DNA of 64,000 nucleotides from Platanthera guangdongensis (Eukaryota; Streptophyta; Magnoliopsida; Asparagales; Orchidaceae), in NCBI GenBank assembly GCA_039583875.1, contig CM077165.1, positions 70,172,757 through 70,236,756 on the forward strand. Direction: 5' to 3'. Position numbers and translations under genes: made by a program. Below the pieces are notes generated by a model. The model was not told the origin of the DNA. It saw nothing but the letters and a program-made list of their open reading frames with translations, and ran no database searches. How positions within the stretch are numbered: position 1 is the stretch's first letter; each line of letters starts with the position of its first letter. Below, piece after piece: positions 53,048-64,000 of the stretch.

Positions 53048-54451
53048 TCAACAGTCTATGGCAAAGTGTCTCACCTTGCCACAGCACCAACATGTGTGAA
53101 TGTTGTATCTCCATTTCTGACCTGATCCAGTGACTGAGGTAGTCATGAGTCTAGGTCCAAACGGGATAGATCTGGATCTGCTCCCAAAATTGCCTCTTCC
53201 ATCGTGACACTTGGAAGGGTGGAAGGAATACATGTAGCGAGCGTCATGAGGCCTGGGAGGAGGTGCCTTCCTTTCAGTCAGCCCCCTTCCTGAGGCCCCA
53301 TGAGATCTTATTGCATGACTTCTAACCTCCCTTTCCTGTGTCCTTGGGTGGTGAGAAGCGTTCTGAGAGCTGATACCAGCCGATTCATGCCGAGTAGGGG
53401 CAGTGGCAGAGAATACAAAGGGCTCAGAATGAGCCTTAGGTATTCTCTCATGGGTGGCCATGACAGCCCTTGCACTATGGGTGTCTCCACATGAGGACAG
53501 ATCACCCTTGCAGTGACCACGATTGTTCCTGTGATCATACCTGAAGGCATGATGAGTACCCTTCCTGCCTGGAGTGGGGGGTCGGAATATCGTTTCCCCA
53601 TTTCTCCACGAATTAATAATTCGGGAGATCCACCCATTTTCTTGCTTTCTCTTCATAGCATCAACCTTGGAAAAGTTGGATACTATCCTTTTCTCATTCT
53701 CTAGACTACTCTCTAGATCTGAGATTTTAGAGTCCTTGACCTTGTTGGATGCCAATTGGAGAACCAACAAGATCTTCAGCCGAGCAATCTCCTGAGCTTG
53801 CTCCTCAATAAGTAGGTTGCTTTTCTGAAGGGCTCTCTTCAGGGAATCAGGATTTTCTGAAGGGAAACAGTTCCTGTCTTCAGGAACTTCAAGAGAGAAG
53901 GAGCAAGATGAAGAAGTTACCTGCTCTTCAGAGTTATTGTCATCCTCATCAGAACTGCTTTCCTCAATTCCTTCTTCAGTCTCTAACAAGGACACTGGAG
54001 CTCTGATGCTGTCTGATTGATCCTTGCCTTCGTCTTCAGAGGCGAGGACCCCCACATAGGCTTCATCCTCTAGTTGACAGCAGATCCCAGCTTTCTGTGA
54101 TCCCCCCATCAGCTCTGAGATCATTACCCACATAGATTTGGCTGTCCCACATTTTTCCAATCTAGAGCGAGAAGGTCCAGACCAGACATCCATGATAATC
54201 TGACGAATCATCTTGTCCAGATTAAATAATGAGAGTTTCGTCTCCGACATCTCAGCAATACACTTGGGCACTTGGATATTCTTTCCAGAGCCGGAGGTCT
54301 TCATAGGAATAAAAGGACCCTCTTCCAGGATGAAAGATGCTCGAGGATCGATAGCCTCCAAGTGATACGACACTCTCATCTTCCAGACGGGATAATACTC
54401 CTTTGTGCATGTGGGAAGTCTTAGAGGAGAGATCTCATGTTCCAGCTCCAT
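53048..54451 (-). CDS. gag: E6 Gag, internally deleted
   Basis: 467 residues from ATG 54451. The first 120 residues match the start of E4 Gag (VWKMRVSYHLEAIDPRASF, EEGPFIPMKT, AKSMWVMISELMGGS). It then jumps to the region equivalent to E4's EAYIGLFAEEE (here EAYVGVLASEDEG). The second half of the capsid region and the first zinc knuckle are therefore missing, about 175 residues. The rest is an acidic/serine stretch, a coiled coil (IARLKILLVLQ...LESSLENEKRIV), a basic R/H/S region and a final knuckle CWCCGKVRHFAIDC. It is open and ends right after the knuckle. Confidence 0.85.
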   Translation of the reverse strand: MELEHEISPLRLPTCTKEYYPVWKMRVSYHLEAIDPRASFILEEGPFIPMKTSGSGKNIQVPKCIAEMSETKLSLFNLDKMIRQIIMDVWSGPSRSRLEKCGTAKSMWVMISELMGGSQKAGICCQLEDEAYVGVLASEDEGKDQSDSIRAPVSLLETEEGIEESSSDEDDNNSEEQVTSSSCSFSLEVPEDRNCFPSENPDSLKRALQKSNLLIEEQAQEIARLKILLVLQLASNKVKDSKISDLESSLENEKRIVSNFSKVDAMKRKQENGWISRIINSWRNGETIFRPPTPGRKGTHHAFRYDHRNNRGHCKGDLSSCGDTHSARAVMATHERIPKAHSEPFVFSATAPTRHESAGISSQNASHHPRTQEREVRSHAIRSHGASGRGLTERKAPPPRPHDARYMYSFHPSKCHDGRGNFGSRSRSIPFGPRLMTTSVTGSGQKWRYNIHTCWCCGKVRHFAIDC

Positions 54452-54507
54452 GCTTCTGACACTGGTGGCAGGATTCTACTCAAGGTGTAAACCTTTTTGA
54501 TGAGTAA

Positions 54508-54523
54508 CCTCCCTCTGATACCA
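54508..54523 (-). promoter_or_regulatory. E6 primer binding site
   Basis: TGGTATCAGAGGGAGG on the minus strand, two bases after the 5' LTR; complementary to initiator Met tRNA at its first 11 bases. Confidence 0.85.
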
Positions 54524-54525
54524 CT

Positions 54526-56187
54526 TGAAAGTCCACCTAGTGTCAACTACCTTCACCTATGGGGGGGAATAGGTGACGTGCAGCGTTTTTGCGGAATTAA
54601 AATTGTACCTGCACACGAAAATAAAACAGCATAGCAAATAGAGTACACAAGCTATTTATAGTGGTTCCCCGATTTGGGTACATCCACTTTTCCCCTTCGA
54701 CCTATCTCCCAACAAGGGACGACTCGGTCTCTTCACCAACAGGATTGAAATCCAATCCTTGCACTATCGGAAGGAATCCTTCCACACGTAGGAGACAACA
54801 CTCCCACAACACGGGTTGCACCCAACCCTTACAACTCGGAACCAACGTTCCTTTACAACAAAAAAAGAACTAGAATGTACAAGAAATACAAACTACTTTT
54901 GGAGACTAAGGTGTCCCACTTCGTTCGACGACGTGATCTTGAAGTCAACAAAGAGTCCACAACCCTAGATCTCTCTTGGAGAGAATCTCCCCGAAACCGG
55001 TGGCGGCAAGAAGGGCGGCGGCTTGGTTCTCGGGATCGGCGGCGACAACGGTGTGCGGCTGCTGTACTTTGGAGATTCAAACTTCGTAGCGAAGCTAGCT
55101 AAGTCTTCCAACGGTCACACTAGGATCGATCGTCTCGATCGATTCGGACGGGGAAGGTTTTCCCGATCAACAAATCAAGAGACAAGGGATCTCTGGTTAG
55201 ACGCGTGAGACGCTACGCTTGGCTAAGCTTCTGTCGCCGGAAGATCTAGAAGAATCACGATCACTGCCGGCGAACGACTTGCATGAGCGGCGACGGCGGC
55301 GGAACAGGTATCGCCGTCTAGGTCACGTCGGCGGCTCTGCCTTTTTCAAATCTTCTTCGCTGCTATACTGTTCAAAAATACGCGTGTATTTATACAGTAA
55401 AATACTCTTTTATGACCGTTATGGGTCCCACCAGAGGAAACCCTAATTTCGGTTCAAAACAGTGCCAGCGGCAGAATCCGGTCCAGCGGTTTCCAGAAAA
55501 TTGCCCAAGTCAAAATTGGTGAGAATCGAAGGTGAGTCTCGTCGAATCGTCGAGAATCAAAGGTGATTCTCGATGATTCGGAGAGAATCAAAGATGATTC
55601 TCGTCGAAGTTGACATGTTTGCACGCACTGATTTAGCCTGATAGAGACGGCGAGAATCAGCCAGTGATTCTCGACGATTCGGCGAGAATCAAAGATGATT
55701 CTCGCCGAATCGGCGAGAATCACTTGGTGATTCTCGTCGATTATGACTTGGTGCCAGAGTTCCATGCTATGATGCAGCCGGATAGAGACGGCGAGAATCA
55801 GCCGGTGATTCTCGACGATTCGGCGAGAATCACTCGGTGATTCTCGTCGATTCACACTTAGACGATTTTTCGTCTTTCCACCCATGAGCTGCTCTTTGAC
55901 CCATCCTTGCTCCTTGTCTGCTCTTGCATGATCACAGCCCTGTACTTGAAAATAAGTACACTCCAATAGAGAGAGTGCACGTAGGCCAACACACTGATCT
56001 GCTCAACGAGGGATTACGTCGTGTAGACCCATGTATATTGACCTACTGCACCCTGACATTGGAGTGCACTTAGCGTGGAATAACTGCAAGCACAACTTAA
56101 AAGGTTTCATCAAATACATTGTGAATTCATCTTAGCTTGACAGGAGGCTTCGTCAAATCCGGGTAATTGTGGATACATTACCTAACA
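54526..56187 (-). repeat. E6 5' LTR (1662 bp)
   Basis: Sister of 47518-49181, differing by roughly 2-3% in the part I compared and by a rearranged dyad array at 55520-55855. The TATA box is at 55394-55387 and the poly-C hairpin at 54554-54575. Confidence 0.93.
55520..55855. repeat. GAGAATC/GATTCTC dyad array in E6 5' LTR
   Basis: Same words as 48505-48848, but one unit of about 30 bp is present in the second cluster (near 55690) and absent from the third, the reverse of the sister LTR. Confidence 0.88.
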
Positions 56188-56192
56188 ACCCC

Positions 56193-56597
56193 AATGTGTC
56201 CTTAGTGACCCATTGACCTCACTTTAGGTCTAGGAAGACCTGGGCAAGGTTGGTTGGACACATTAGAGGTCAACTGCCCTTTGTTAGGGCACCTTGCCCA
56301 ATTTAGGCCAATGGTGGTCCTAGGTCAAATTGGCCACTTTGGGTTGACTCCAATGGACCCTTAAGGCTCTAGTGGACCCTCTGATAGGTTAGGGATGTTG
56401 TGGTGGGGTCGTGGAGTCATGGTGAAGCCCTAAGGTCAAACCCTTGGTTTGGTGATGAGGTTGTGCCATAGGCAGACCAAGGTGATTCTCACCATGACCT
56501 TCTATCACCTGGCCCTTTTTAGCTTCCTTGGGTTTTGTCATGACCTAGTCATGGCCAAAACCACTCTTAGGGGTCTAGTTGGAAATGGGATGTTACA
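56193..56597 (-). repeat. E5 3' LTR, right fragment (LTR start)
   Basis: Starts on the minus strand at 56597 with TGTAACATCCC and contains several TTGAC/GTCAA words. Joined to 47517 before E6 inserted. Confidence 0.85.
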
Positions 56598-56836
56598 AAT
56601 CCCAATAAACAAAACAAAGATTTCGTCCCCAAAATCAAGGTTAAGCCTACAGGAATTTCTATCGAAGAAAAGGAAACTTGTAACATCCCATAAGAACTGA
56701 CAGATTACATCCTGATGTCATGTTTGCTAAGTGTGGCTTAAAAGAAAACCTAAATCTATGACAAATTCGCCCAATTGGCAAAGCCAAGATCCCAATAAAC
56801 AAAAGATTAGCCTCTACTCTTCCTAGAGCAGCCCTA
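56598..56836 (-). other. E5 3' non-coding region
   Basis: Holds the conserved pre-LTR motif (GGGGACGAAAT on the minus strand, near 56625) and a weak purine tract TATTGGGATT at the LTR edge. No gene. Confidence 0.75.
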
Positions 56837-58517
56837 CTAGTTTAAAAACAGGAAAGTAAATTGAACATCTTGAGAGGTTGTGAGGTATACCTGATTGAAT
56901 AGCTCTGGATACTTTTGTCGCATCAGGTCCTGCGGTTCCCAGGTATGCTCCTCCTGGCCGTGGTTTCTCCACAGAACTTTGACTAACGGAACCTTCTTGC
57001 AACGCAAGATCCATACTCCTCTGTCATCGATCCGAACCGGCTCCAGGTGAACTGACCGGTCTGAAGCTACCGCTCCATCTGTGGTCGAAATCTGCTGCTC
57101 CGGGCGTAGTAGAGCCCTCCTAAGGGAAGAAATATGGAACACGTCGTGTAAACCCGTCAGTTCCGGTGGCAACTCCAGACTGTAAGCTAGGGGTCCGATC
57201 CGCTCTAGGATCCTGTAAGGGCCCATATAGCTAGGGATGAGCTTCTTTTTTCCGACCACGCACTCGTGAAACTCCGTGCATGGGCCGGATCTTCAAGAAA
57301 ACCCGGTCTCCCACTTGAAACTCTACCTGACGGTATCGGGCGTCGTAGTACTTAGCCTGTCGGCTCTGCGCTTCCAGCATTCTATCCTGTATCAGTCTCA
57401 CCTGAGCTTTAGTGTCTTCGACAAAATCCGATCCCAACTCCTTCGGATCCTCGTCCTGAATCCATGAAAGTGGAGTCCTACATCTCCTTCCATACAAGGC
57501 TTCATAAGGAGCCATCCCTATGCTGGTCTGGTAGCTGTTGTTATAGGAGAACTCGACCAGTGGTAAAAGCTTCTCCCAAGGTTCATTTCGATCCAGAATG
57601 CATAGCCTTAGGAGGTCCTCCAATGTCCAGTTGGTGTGTTCCGTCTGCCCATCCGTCTGAGGATGAAATGCTGTGCTGAAGGTCAGTCGCGTGCCTAAGT
57701 AAGCCTGCATGGATCTCCACTCCCTGGATGTGAACCGACCATCCCGATCTGACACGATAGTCCTGGGCACCCCGTGGTAAGGAATGAACTGCTCTACAAA
57801 TCTCCGCACTAGTACCCCAACCAAGTCATCTTTTCTGATCGGAATGAATCTGGCCACCTTCGTCAGCCGATCGACAATGACCCAAATCGAACCATTTCCC
57901 GTCCGTGATCGGGAAAGGCCATGAATGAAATCCATCGCGATATCCTCAAATTTCCACTCCGGCACCGGAAGGGGTTGTAGTAATCCTGCGGGGTTTCTGC
58001 ACTCCGCCTTCATTAGCTGACATGCCTCGCAATGAGTCACGAAGTATGTAATGTCCTTCTTCATCCCCGGCCATAACATCGTCTTCTTCAAGTCTGCCGT
58101 CATCTTGGTGATCCCCGGGTGTATAGAATATCTACTACAATGTGCTTCTGCCATGATGTCTTACCGAATCTGACCTCCTGCGGGTATATAGACCCTGCCT
58201 CTGAAGTATAGCAATCCACCTCTCAATGAATAATCTCCCGTAGAACCCTCCTTCAAGGCTTGGAATATCGGCTCTGCCCATGCATCTGTCTTCTGTCCGT
58301 CCCGGATGCGGTCCCGAATATCATCTATGGCAACCATCGATGCTAGATACTCCATGTACAGCTCTGGATCATTCTCGGATACTAGGGATATCTTCATATC
58401 TCTGAAAGACCAGACTAGCTCCATGGACATCAGTTGTGGTCCCTTCCCTGAGGTATCTCCTCTCCGGCTCAGAGCATCTGCCACCACGTTCGCCTTCCCG
58501 GGATGGTAATGCATGGT
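56837..58517 (-). pseudogene. pol: E5 pol tail: RNase H end, integrase, chromodomain
   Basis: From the RNase H end ([18 protein letters not shown]) through the integrase zinc region (HCSRYSIHPGITKM, THCEACQ), DDE core ([25 protein letters not shown]) to a group II-like chromodomain (VLWRNHGQEEHTWEP). Broken by TAA at 58161 and a frameshift in an A/T run near 57250. The upstream part was cut off by E7 and the later deletion. Confidence 0.9.
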
Positions 58518-60443
58518 TGTTGGCTACATTGGAAAATGTGTACCAGATTTGAAGAAGCCTCACCCTGCTCAATGATATACATCAAGGTGTATTTGATATG
58601 CTTTGAGTTTATATGTGTAGGTTAAGTAATTGCAGGAAATGCAGAAAAGTTTCTAAGTCCATGTGTCGACACCTAAAGGTGAAGTGTCAACACTTATGAA
58701 AGCTTGTGTCCACACCTAGAGAAGTTGTGTCGACACTTGGAGTAATTGTGTCGACACAAGGAAAGGCGGAGTCGACACCAGAAGAAAAGTGTCGACACAT
58801 ACAGGCAATGTCGACACATTGTGAAGAATTGTCAACATAATCTGTGTCAACACTTACAGGCAGTGTCGACACTCAGAGAAGCTTTGTCGACATCAAATGT
58901 GTCGACACCAGGAGGCTGTGTCGACACTCAGCAAGCTTCACCAAAGTTAAAGTACTTGTGTCGACACAAAGGAGATGTGTCGACACTCAGCAAGTTTTCA
59001 ACACAAGAAGGCATGTGTCGACACAAAGGAGATGCGTCGACACTCAGCAAGTTTTCAACACAAGAAGGCATGTGTCGACACAAAGGAGTTGTGTCGACAC
59101 ACAGTAGAATTCAACTAAGTGTTAAAGAAGAAGTACTTGTGTCGACACACTCAATCAGTGTCGACACATTCAACAGAAGGCTTGTGTCGACACATAGAAT
59201 CAGTGTCGACACATTCTGAAGAAGTAGTGTCGAGAAGCTGTTACAACAACACAAGGAGTTGTGTCGACACCATCAAGGCTAGTGTCGACACTTAGTCTAC
59301 TTGTGTCGACACTTAGTCTATTTGTGTCGACACATAATGACTATCTGTCTCGACACTTTCAGACAGTGACAGTGATTTCAAGAAGTGACTGGATGACTTG
59401 ACAGCTGTCATTTCAACCGGTCAACTGCAACTGTCAGAGCTGACAGAAGTTCGTTAGAAATCGGATCAGCCGGTTACCTTGGAGGAAGACTATATAAAGA
59501 CCTTTCTCCTTCAACAGAAAAGTATTGATCACAACACAACAATCAATCAACAAATTATTCATTGAAGATCAATAACAGATTGAAGATCTACACAGAGATC
59601 TAACAATACAAAAGAAGAAGACCTTCGAGAGAAGATCTAAGAAGTTGGAGAGAGAGAGCTCCTTCTAAGAAGAGTAGCTGCTGAACCAGGCTGCTAAGTA
59701 AGATTCAGATTGAGATCTGAATCTCAAGACAGAAGTTGATTGAAGATCATCTTCACAGGAGATTCAACCCTACTGAGTTCTAGTTCAAGAAGCTTTGAAG
59801 AAAGCTAAGGGAGGTTGATCTCTGCCAACTTCTTCCAAGAACTCATCAAGAAGTCTGTCAACTCATCTCTCTCTATCAGAGTTGTGGTTAATTACTTTGT
59901 ATTATCAAATTCCTGTAGGATCTTGTATAGATCTGAGTTGTAAGCCTAAATCTATAAAGGCTGAGGTAGGGCTTTTGAGCCTGAGTGTAGGAGAATCAAT
60001 TCTCTGAGTGTAGGCCTTGTTGAAGGCTGAGGTAGGGCTGTTTAGCCTGAGTGTAGTTCTTGTTGAAGACTGAGTGGTGGTAGGGCTTGTGCCTGAGTTG
60101 TAGGAGTGGGGACACTCTGAGTTGTAGGAACCTGTTTGGGGTTCTGAGCTGTAGGATCTGAAGATCTGAGGAGTAGTGCAGAAGTTAGGCTGAATCTAGT
60201 ACACTACTAGATAGGCGAAGGGGGAAAAGTGGATGTACCCAGACCTTGGGGAATCACTATAAAAATCTGTGTGCACTCTGTGTTTGTTTATTTTTGTGAT
60301 TGCTGAGCTAGCTGTGCTGAATTGCTATAGAAAATTGCAAATACAGGTTTAATTGTTCAGTGTTTATGCCTTAAATTTAAAAAGATAAAGTTCACCTATT
60401 CACCCCCCCCCCCCCTTTAGGTGGTTAGGCACTATTTCTTTCA
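58518..60443 (+). repeat. E7 5' LTR (1926 bp)
   Basis: TGTTGGC...TTTCA. GTGTCGACAC array 58669-59332 (about 21 exact copies), TATATAAA at 59490-59497, leader repeats about 59940-60150, poly-C hairpin 60393-60423: the same layout as E4. Confidence 0.92.
58669..59332. repeat. GTGTCGACAC array in E7 LTR
   Basis: About 21 exact dyads plus variants (GTGTCAACAC, GTGTCCACAC, GCGTCGACAC). A unit of about 57 bp ending in CAAGTTTTCAACACAAGAAG is nearly repeated around 58960-59070. Confidence 0.9.
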
Positions 60444-60533
60444 AGTGGTATCAGAGGGAGCTTGCTCAAAAAGGGATATAACAGTCTGAGTAAGATCCTG
60501 TAGACAGATTCAGAACAAACAAGAATCAAGAAA

Positions 60534-61366
60534 ATGGGTTCTAGTGAGAATCACAAAGAGTTGGGGTCCATGAAATTGTCAATATGTAGAAAAGAGATAT
60601 TTGGCATATGGAAAGAGAGGGTTAGACTTTTTATGCAAGCCTCTGACCCGAGAATATATATTACAGTTAAAGAAGGCCCATATATGCCAATGAAGATATC
60701 CATTCTGGATGCAAATCAGAAAACTCCCAAGGACTTCTCTAAAATGACTAAAGATGAAATCATTCTGGCCACTATGGACAAGAGAGCCCAGAATATTATT
60801 GATAGTGTCATTGATGATGCAACATTTTAGAACTTAATTCATTGTAAAACCTCTAAAAAAATGTGGGACACATTACTAGTTTATATGGAGGGATCAGAAG
60901 AAGTAAGACAAGATAGGAAGTCCTTGTTAAATCAGGAATATGAAAGCTTCAGAAAAGGAAAGTCTGATAGCATTACAGAATGTTACAAAAAGTTTTATAG
61001 GATAGTCAATGAATTGATGTTCTTTGGAAGAGAATTCAGCAACTATGAGCTGAATGACAAGTTCTTAAGATCCCTGACTAAGGACTGGGACACCAAGATT
61101 TGTGTCATTAGGGAAGTGCCCAAACTAGCTGACATACCTCCTCCAACTTTGTTTGGAAAACTGTTATCTTATGAGATGCAGTTAATGGGTAGAAAGGAGG
61201 AAGAGAAGACTACTAGAGTGGAGCACAAGGAAAGATTTATGGCCTTCAAGACTGAAGCCACTAGGAAGTATAGAAGCAAGTCTCCATCTCCACCTCAAAT
61301 AGTTACTGAGGCTGCGACAGATAATTCAGAAAGCAAGAATTCAGATAGCAGTGAAAGTGATGAAAA
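60534..61366 (+). pseudogene. gag: E7 gag, truncated
   Basis: ATG 60534, closely similar to E4 Gag (GSSENHKELGSMKL). A TAG at 60828 sits where E4 has a glutamine codon, then the same frame continues to the serine-rich region (SSESDEN), where sequence identity to E4 ends. Zinc knuckles and everything downstream are lost. Confidence 0.9.
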
Positions 61367-61625
61367 TAATTCCATTAATCATATGTAAAGAAGGAAGTAC
61401 CAAAATTATTCATCAGAAAATTATACAAAAATTACAAAATCTTAATATGGTATAGAAATGGTCATTGTGCAAAAATCATAATTTTACAGGCTTGCTAGGC
61501 ATCAAAATAAATTTAATTAGTTTTTCATGGGAAATCATAATTAATGAAGCAACCCTTAGAAATAATCTTTCAAAAATCCCATAAAAATTTACAGAGCTTT
61601 AAAACATAATAAAAGATCCGCTGGC
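61367..61625 (-). repeat. E5 second LTR, fragment left of the hAT remnant
   Basis: AT-rich DNA resembling the AT-rich LTR part of E3 (near 21480 and 44180). No gene. Assignment to E5 is by position and similarity. Confidence 0.6.
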
Positions 61626-62555
61626 CAGGGGCGGATCCAGGATTCGAAGTAAGAGGGCCCAAAAAAATTGTGAATCAAAGTATAATAAGCAAAAAGTTTC
61701 TAATTTGAAATTTTAGCATTAACAATAAAAAAAAATTTACAATATGAATGTTATCTTATTTTAGTTGTGCACATCGTTTTTTCAACTCATAAAATTCATC
61801 AATGAGCACATCTTTCTCGATCTTTTCTGTTATTTCCCGTTCTATGTAGAGAGTCATACAATTTACTAGAAATTCATCCTTCATTTTGTTGCGCAGTGTT
61901 GTTTTAATAAGCTTCATAGCAGAAAATGACCGTTCTGTAGTCGCTGTTGAGACCGGAAATGTCAAAATTAGCTGAATTAGCTTGTCAACAAGATAATAGG
62001 TATTTGATTTCTTCATTTCGGCCAATTTCTCATAAAGTTTAGAAATTGTTGACAAGTTCTTTAAATCGGAATGAGAAAGAACGTCTAACTGATAATGGTG
62101 CAGCTGAGGAGAACTTGCAGTGAAATTTATGGAAGGAAAATGAAGAAAACCCAAAGGTAAAGTCTGATTCAGAATTTTCCCAACCCAGCATAGCCGACGT
62201 CGCCCAAATCCCGCGAAGCTGGCTGGATTCACGCCAAACAGCACAATACGACTTTGAGCCCGCCGAAGGAGGCCGCCAAATCGTCAATCGAGGGAAGAAC
62301 TCTTCCTAAGAGGCTCTCAGCCAGCCCTATCGAAAAGGGGAGAGGGAGACAACTCAGATGAGAGAAGCGAGAGAGACGATCTCTTTCTGTATAGGAGAGA
62401 GAAATTGGATCTGAAAATAAGTTCATCACTTATATTATATACATAACTTATATTTTATAATTAATAAAAACTAAAGCTACATAAACTTCAAAATACTTGG
62501 GGGGGGGGGGGGGGGGGGTCGGGCCCCCCCTTGCCCCCCTCTGGATCCGCCACTG
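61626..62555 (-). mobile_element. hAT transposon remnant (930 bp)
   Basis: Ends CAGGGGCGGATCCAG (61626) and CTGGATCCGCCACTG (62555) are inverted repeats. Flanks CCGCTGGC and CCTCTTGC agree at 6 of 8 bases, fitting an old 8-bp hAT duplication. It encodes only the end of a transposase on the minus strand and contains a G run (about 62501-62518). Confidence 0.8.
61756..62244 (-). pseudogene. hAT transposase C-terminal fragment (dimerisation domain)
   Basis: Residues about 90-150 show the hAT C-terminal dimerisation domain (LTFPVSTATTERSFSAMKLI, TLRNKM). The first 40 residues look unrelated and the RNase H-like catalytic core is missing, so it is an internally deleted copy that cannot transpose itself. 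Confidence 0.82.
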
Positions 62556-64000
62556 CCTCTTGCTAAATTTCATCAATTTCCACCAAGTAGTTACTTCATA
62601 ATAAATTCCAAAGTAAATAATACAAATTATTAAATTGTTAATGAAGTATCCAAAATATTAATCCTAAATTCATGATAAAATCTGCAGAGCTTGTAATAGC
62701 CTTAAAAACTACTCAACCCAAATCTCATTCCTTTTCAAAGAGTTTTAGTGACATTTTCCATCACCCCAAGGTTTGTGCCCTAAGCTAGGGTTAGGGTTTT
62801 GAGGGGGTTTAAGGCTTCCAAATTCCCTACAATTTTAACCAGAGAACTATACTAATCATATGCTCCTCTCCACAAAGTTTCAAGTCAATCCAAGGTCATT
62901 TGACCCTATGATCTTCAAACCCTAAAAATCCCCATTAAGGAACCTACCCTAGGGCTCTAGGGCTACCCTACACTTAACCACCCCAAATTCCATTGGAGGG
63001 TGAGTCATACTATAAAAAGTCAGTGGCCAAAATATCAACCTCTGTTGAGGTGATTTGACCACTCAAAACCCAAAGGGGGTGCTTGACCTATTTAACCCTA
63101 AAAGGAGTCGACCTAGGGTTGGATCAATACCTAACCTAAACATCTTCAAATTAGATGAAACTTTTACCAGAGCCCTAACATGCTCTCTAAGACCTCCCAC
63201 CCAAATTTGGGGGGATTTTGAGGTGTTTAGGACACCTAATTAATTTATTCATGAATTATTAAATTTTCCTAAAATCTATAGAAACATATTTTCCAAAAAT
63301 TCTGAATTTTGGACAGGCCCTAGGTATAGCTTGGGTAGTCTCCCTGCCCAAATCTCAGATCATTTGGACAAGGGATGAAGGGTGGGCATCCATTTGAATC
63401 TCAGGATATCCCTAGGTATAGGGCCCACCAAAATGGATGATGTGGTCTAACCAGGACTCCAAATTGGGTGAAATTAATTTTAAATTAAACTAGACATCAA
63501 GGGCTTCATTTTCTATGTTGACCACTTTTTCTATTATAGCCTCTAAGTATTTTTAAAAATTAAAACCAATAAATGTAAAATCTGTGACATAATTAAATAA
63601 TCAGAAATATATATACTATAGTTTAAAATCTAATATGACACGAATCTTGGCGCAAGGTGGACGGGATCCGTTCATCTTCTACCTTGAGCCGACGGCCAGG
63701 ATTCATTTTTCCTGGGCCAGTTTCAAGAGGCTGTCGCCGGCCATCCAACCGCCTCCCCAGCCGACCACCGCCACCATCACCTCCGTTGAGGTGGTGGTTG
63801 TCGCCAGGCAGCGTCACAGCCGCCGGAGAGCCCTATTCCGGCGATCCCGATGGTTACATTTTTACGGAAAAACCAGGAAAATTTCCCTTTGGATCAGGCT
63901 CAATTGAGCCCGAACCTTGGCCCTAAAGATTCCTAAGAACTACCCATGAAAGAAGGAGTGGAGGAGGACCTTGCCGGCGGCCTGAAGTCGAGAAGATCGC
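62556..64000 (-). repeat. E5 second LTR, main fragment
   Basis: Diverged relative of the E3 LTR; GACGGGATCCGTTCATCTTC at 63660 corresponds to 45336. The last 35 bases match 46617 onward, the E3 insertion site. The LTR continues past the window. Small ORFs at 63055-63926 have counterparts in E3's LTR and are not supported as genes. Confidence 0.78.

Larger units (their letters stand above)
58518..61366 (+). mobile_element. E7: truncated copia element related to E4
   Basis: Complete 5' LTR (58518-60443), primer site TGGTATCAGAGGGAG at 60446 and the first part of gag. It stops inside gag at about 61366, where E5-type LTR sequence begins. There is no 3' LTR or right target duplication. Same family as E4 by LTR motifs and gag, but clearly diverged. 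Confidence 0.88.

Noticed and set aside
60446..60460. tRNA-like match at primer binding sites
   Set aside because: Only the short complement of the initiator Met tRNA end is present; no tRNA gene can be folded here.
62501..62518. G run as a possible assembly artefact
   Set aside because: It cannot be judged from sequence alone; homopolymer runs also occur in the LTR hairpins, so I left it as part of the hAT remnant.

Overview
The window is a nest of plant LTR retrotransposons. I found no host gene, rRNA or tRNA gene. The element families (Tekay-like and Tat-like Ty3/gypsy, SIRE-like Ty1/copia, a hAT remnant), the plant-type splice sites and the kilobase-scale LTRs point to repeat-rich nuclear DNA of a flowering plant. 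I cannot name the species.

I label the elements E1-E7. The outermost is E5, a Tekay-like gypsy element on the minus strand. Its 3' LTR survives as 46617-47517 and 56193-56597, its pol tail as 56837-58517, and its other LTR as 61367-64000. E3, a second minus-strand Tekay-like element, entered E5's LTR at 46616/46617; its LTRs lie at 41868-46616 and 6899-23910 (interrupted). E3 was hit three times: by E1 (plus, Tekay-like, 1-6898, truncated by the window edge) in its 3' LTR, by E2 (plus, Tat-like, 7355-19807) in the same LTR, and by E4 (plus, SIRE-like copia, 25724-38791) in its RNase H region. E5 also took E6 (minus, copia without pol, 47518-56187), E7 (plus, truncated copia, 58518-61366) and a hAT remnant (61626-62555). 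Boundaries rest on TG...CA termini and on 5-bp target duplications: CTAAG for E2, AGATT for E4, ACCCC for E6. The intact LTR copy at 63970 supplies an empty-site comparison for E3.

E2 is young: its two 791-bp LTRs differ at two positions by my reading, and it has an unbroken 1818-codon gag-pol with two RNase H domains. Between pol and the 3' LTR it carries two antisense, intron-containing genes, each with its own TATA box. E1, E3, E4 and E5 carry stops or frameshifts in pol. E1 and E3 share a phase-1 intron between gag and protease. E4 has an additional 946-aa ORF behind what looks like an internal promoter, and E6 keeps a homologue of that ORF although it has lost pol and part of gag.

The most unusual signal is regulatory. 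Every LTR family here has a dense array of its own short motif near the start of U3: GTGTCGACAC dyads in E4/E7, 38-bp hairpin dyads in E1, GAGAATC/GATTCTC dyads in E6, GGCGAG words in E2, and TTGAC (W-box-like) words in E3/E5. In E4 the same dyad array and a TATA box recur inside the element just upstream of the additional ORF, which encodes a protein with a PKKKRK nuclear-localisation-like motif. This suggests a self-regulatory module; that function is inference.
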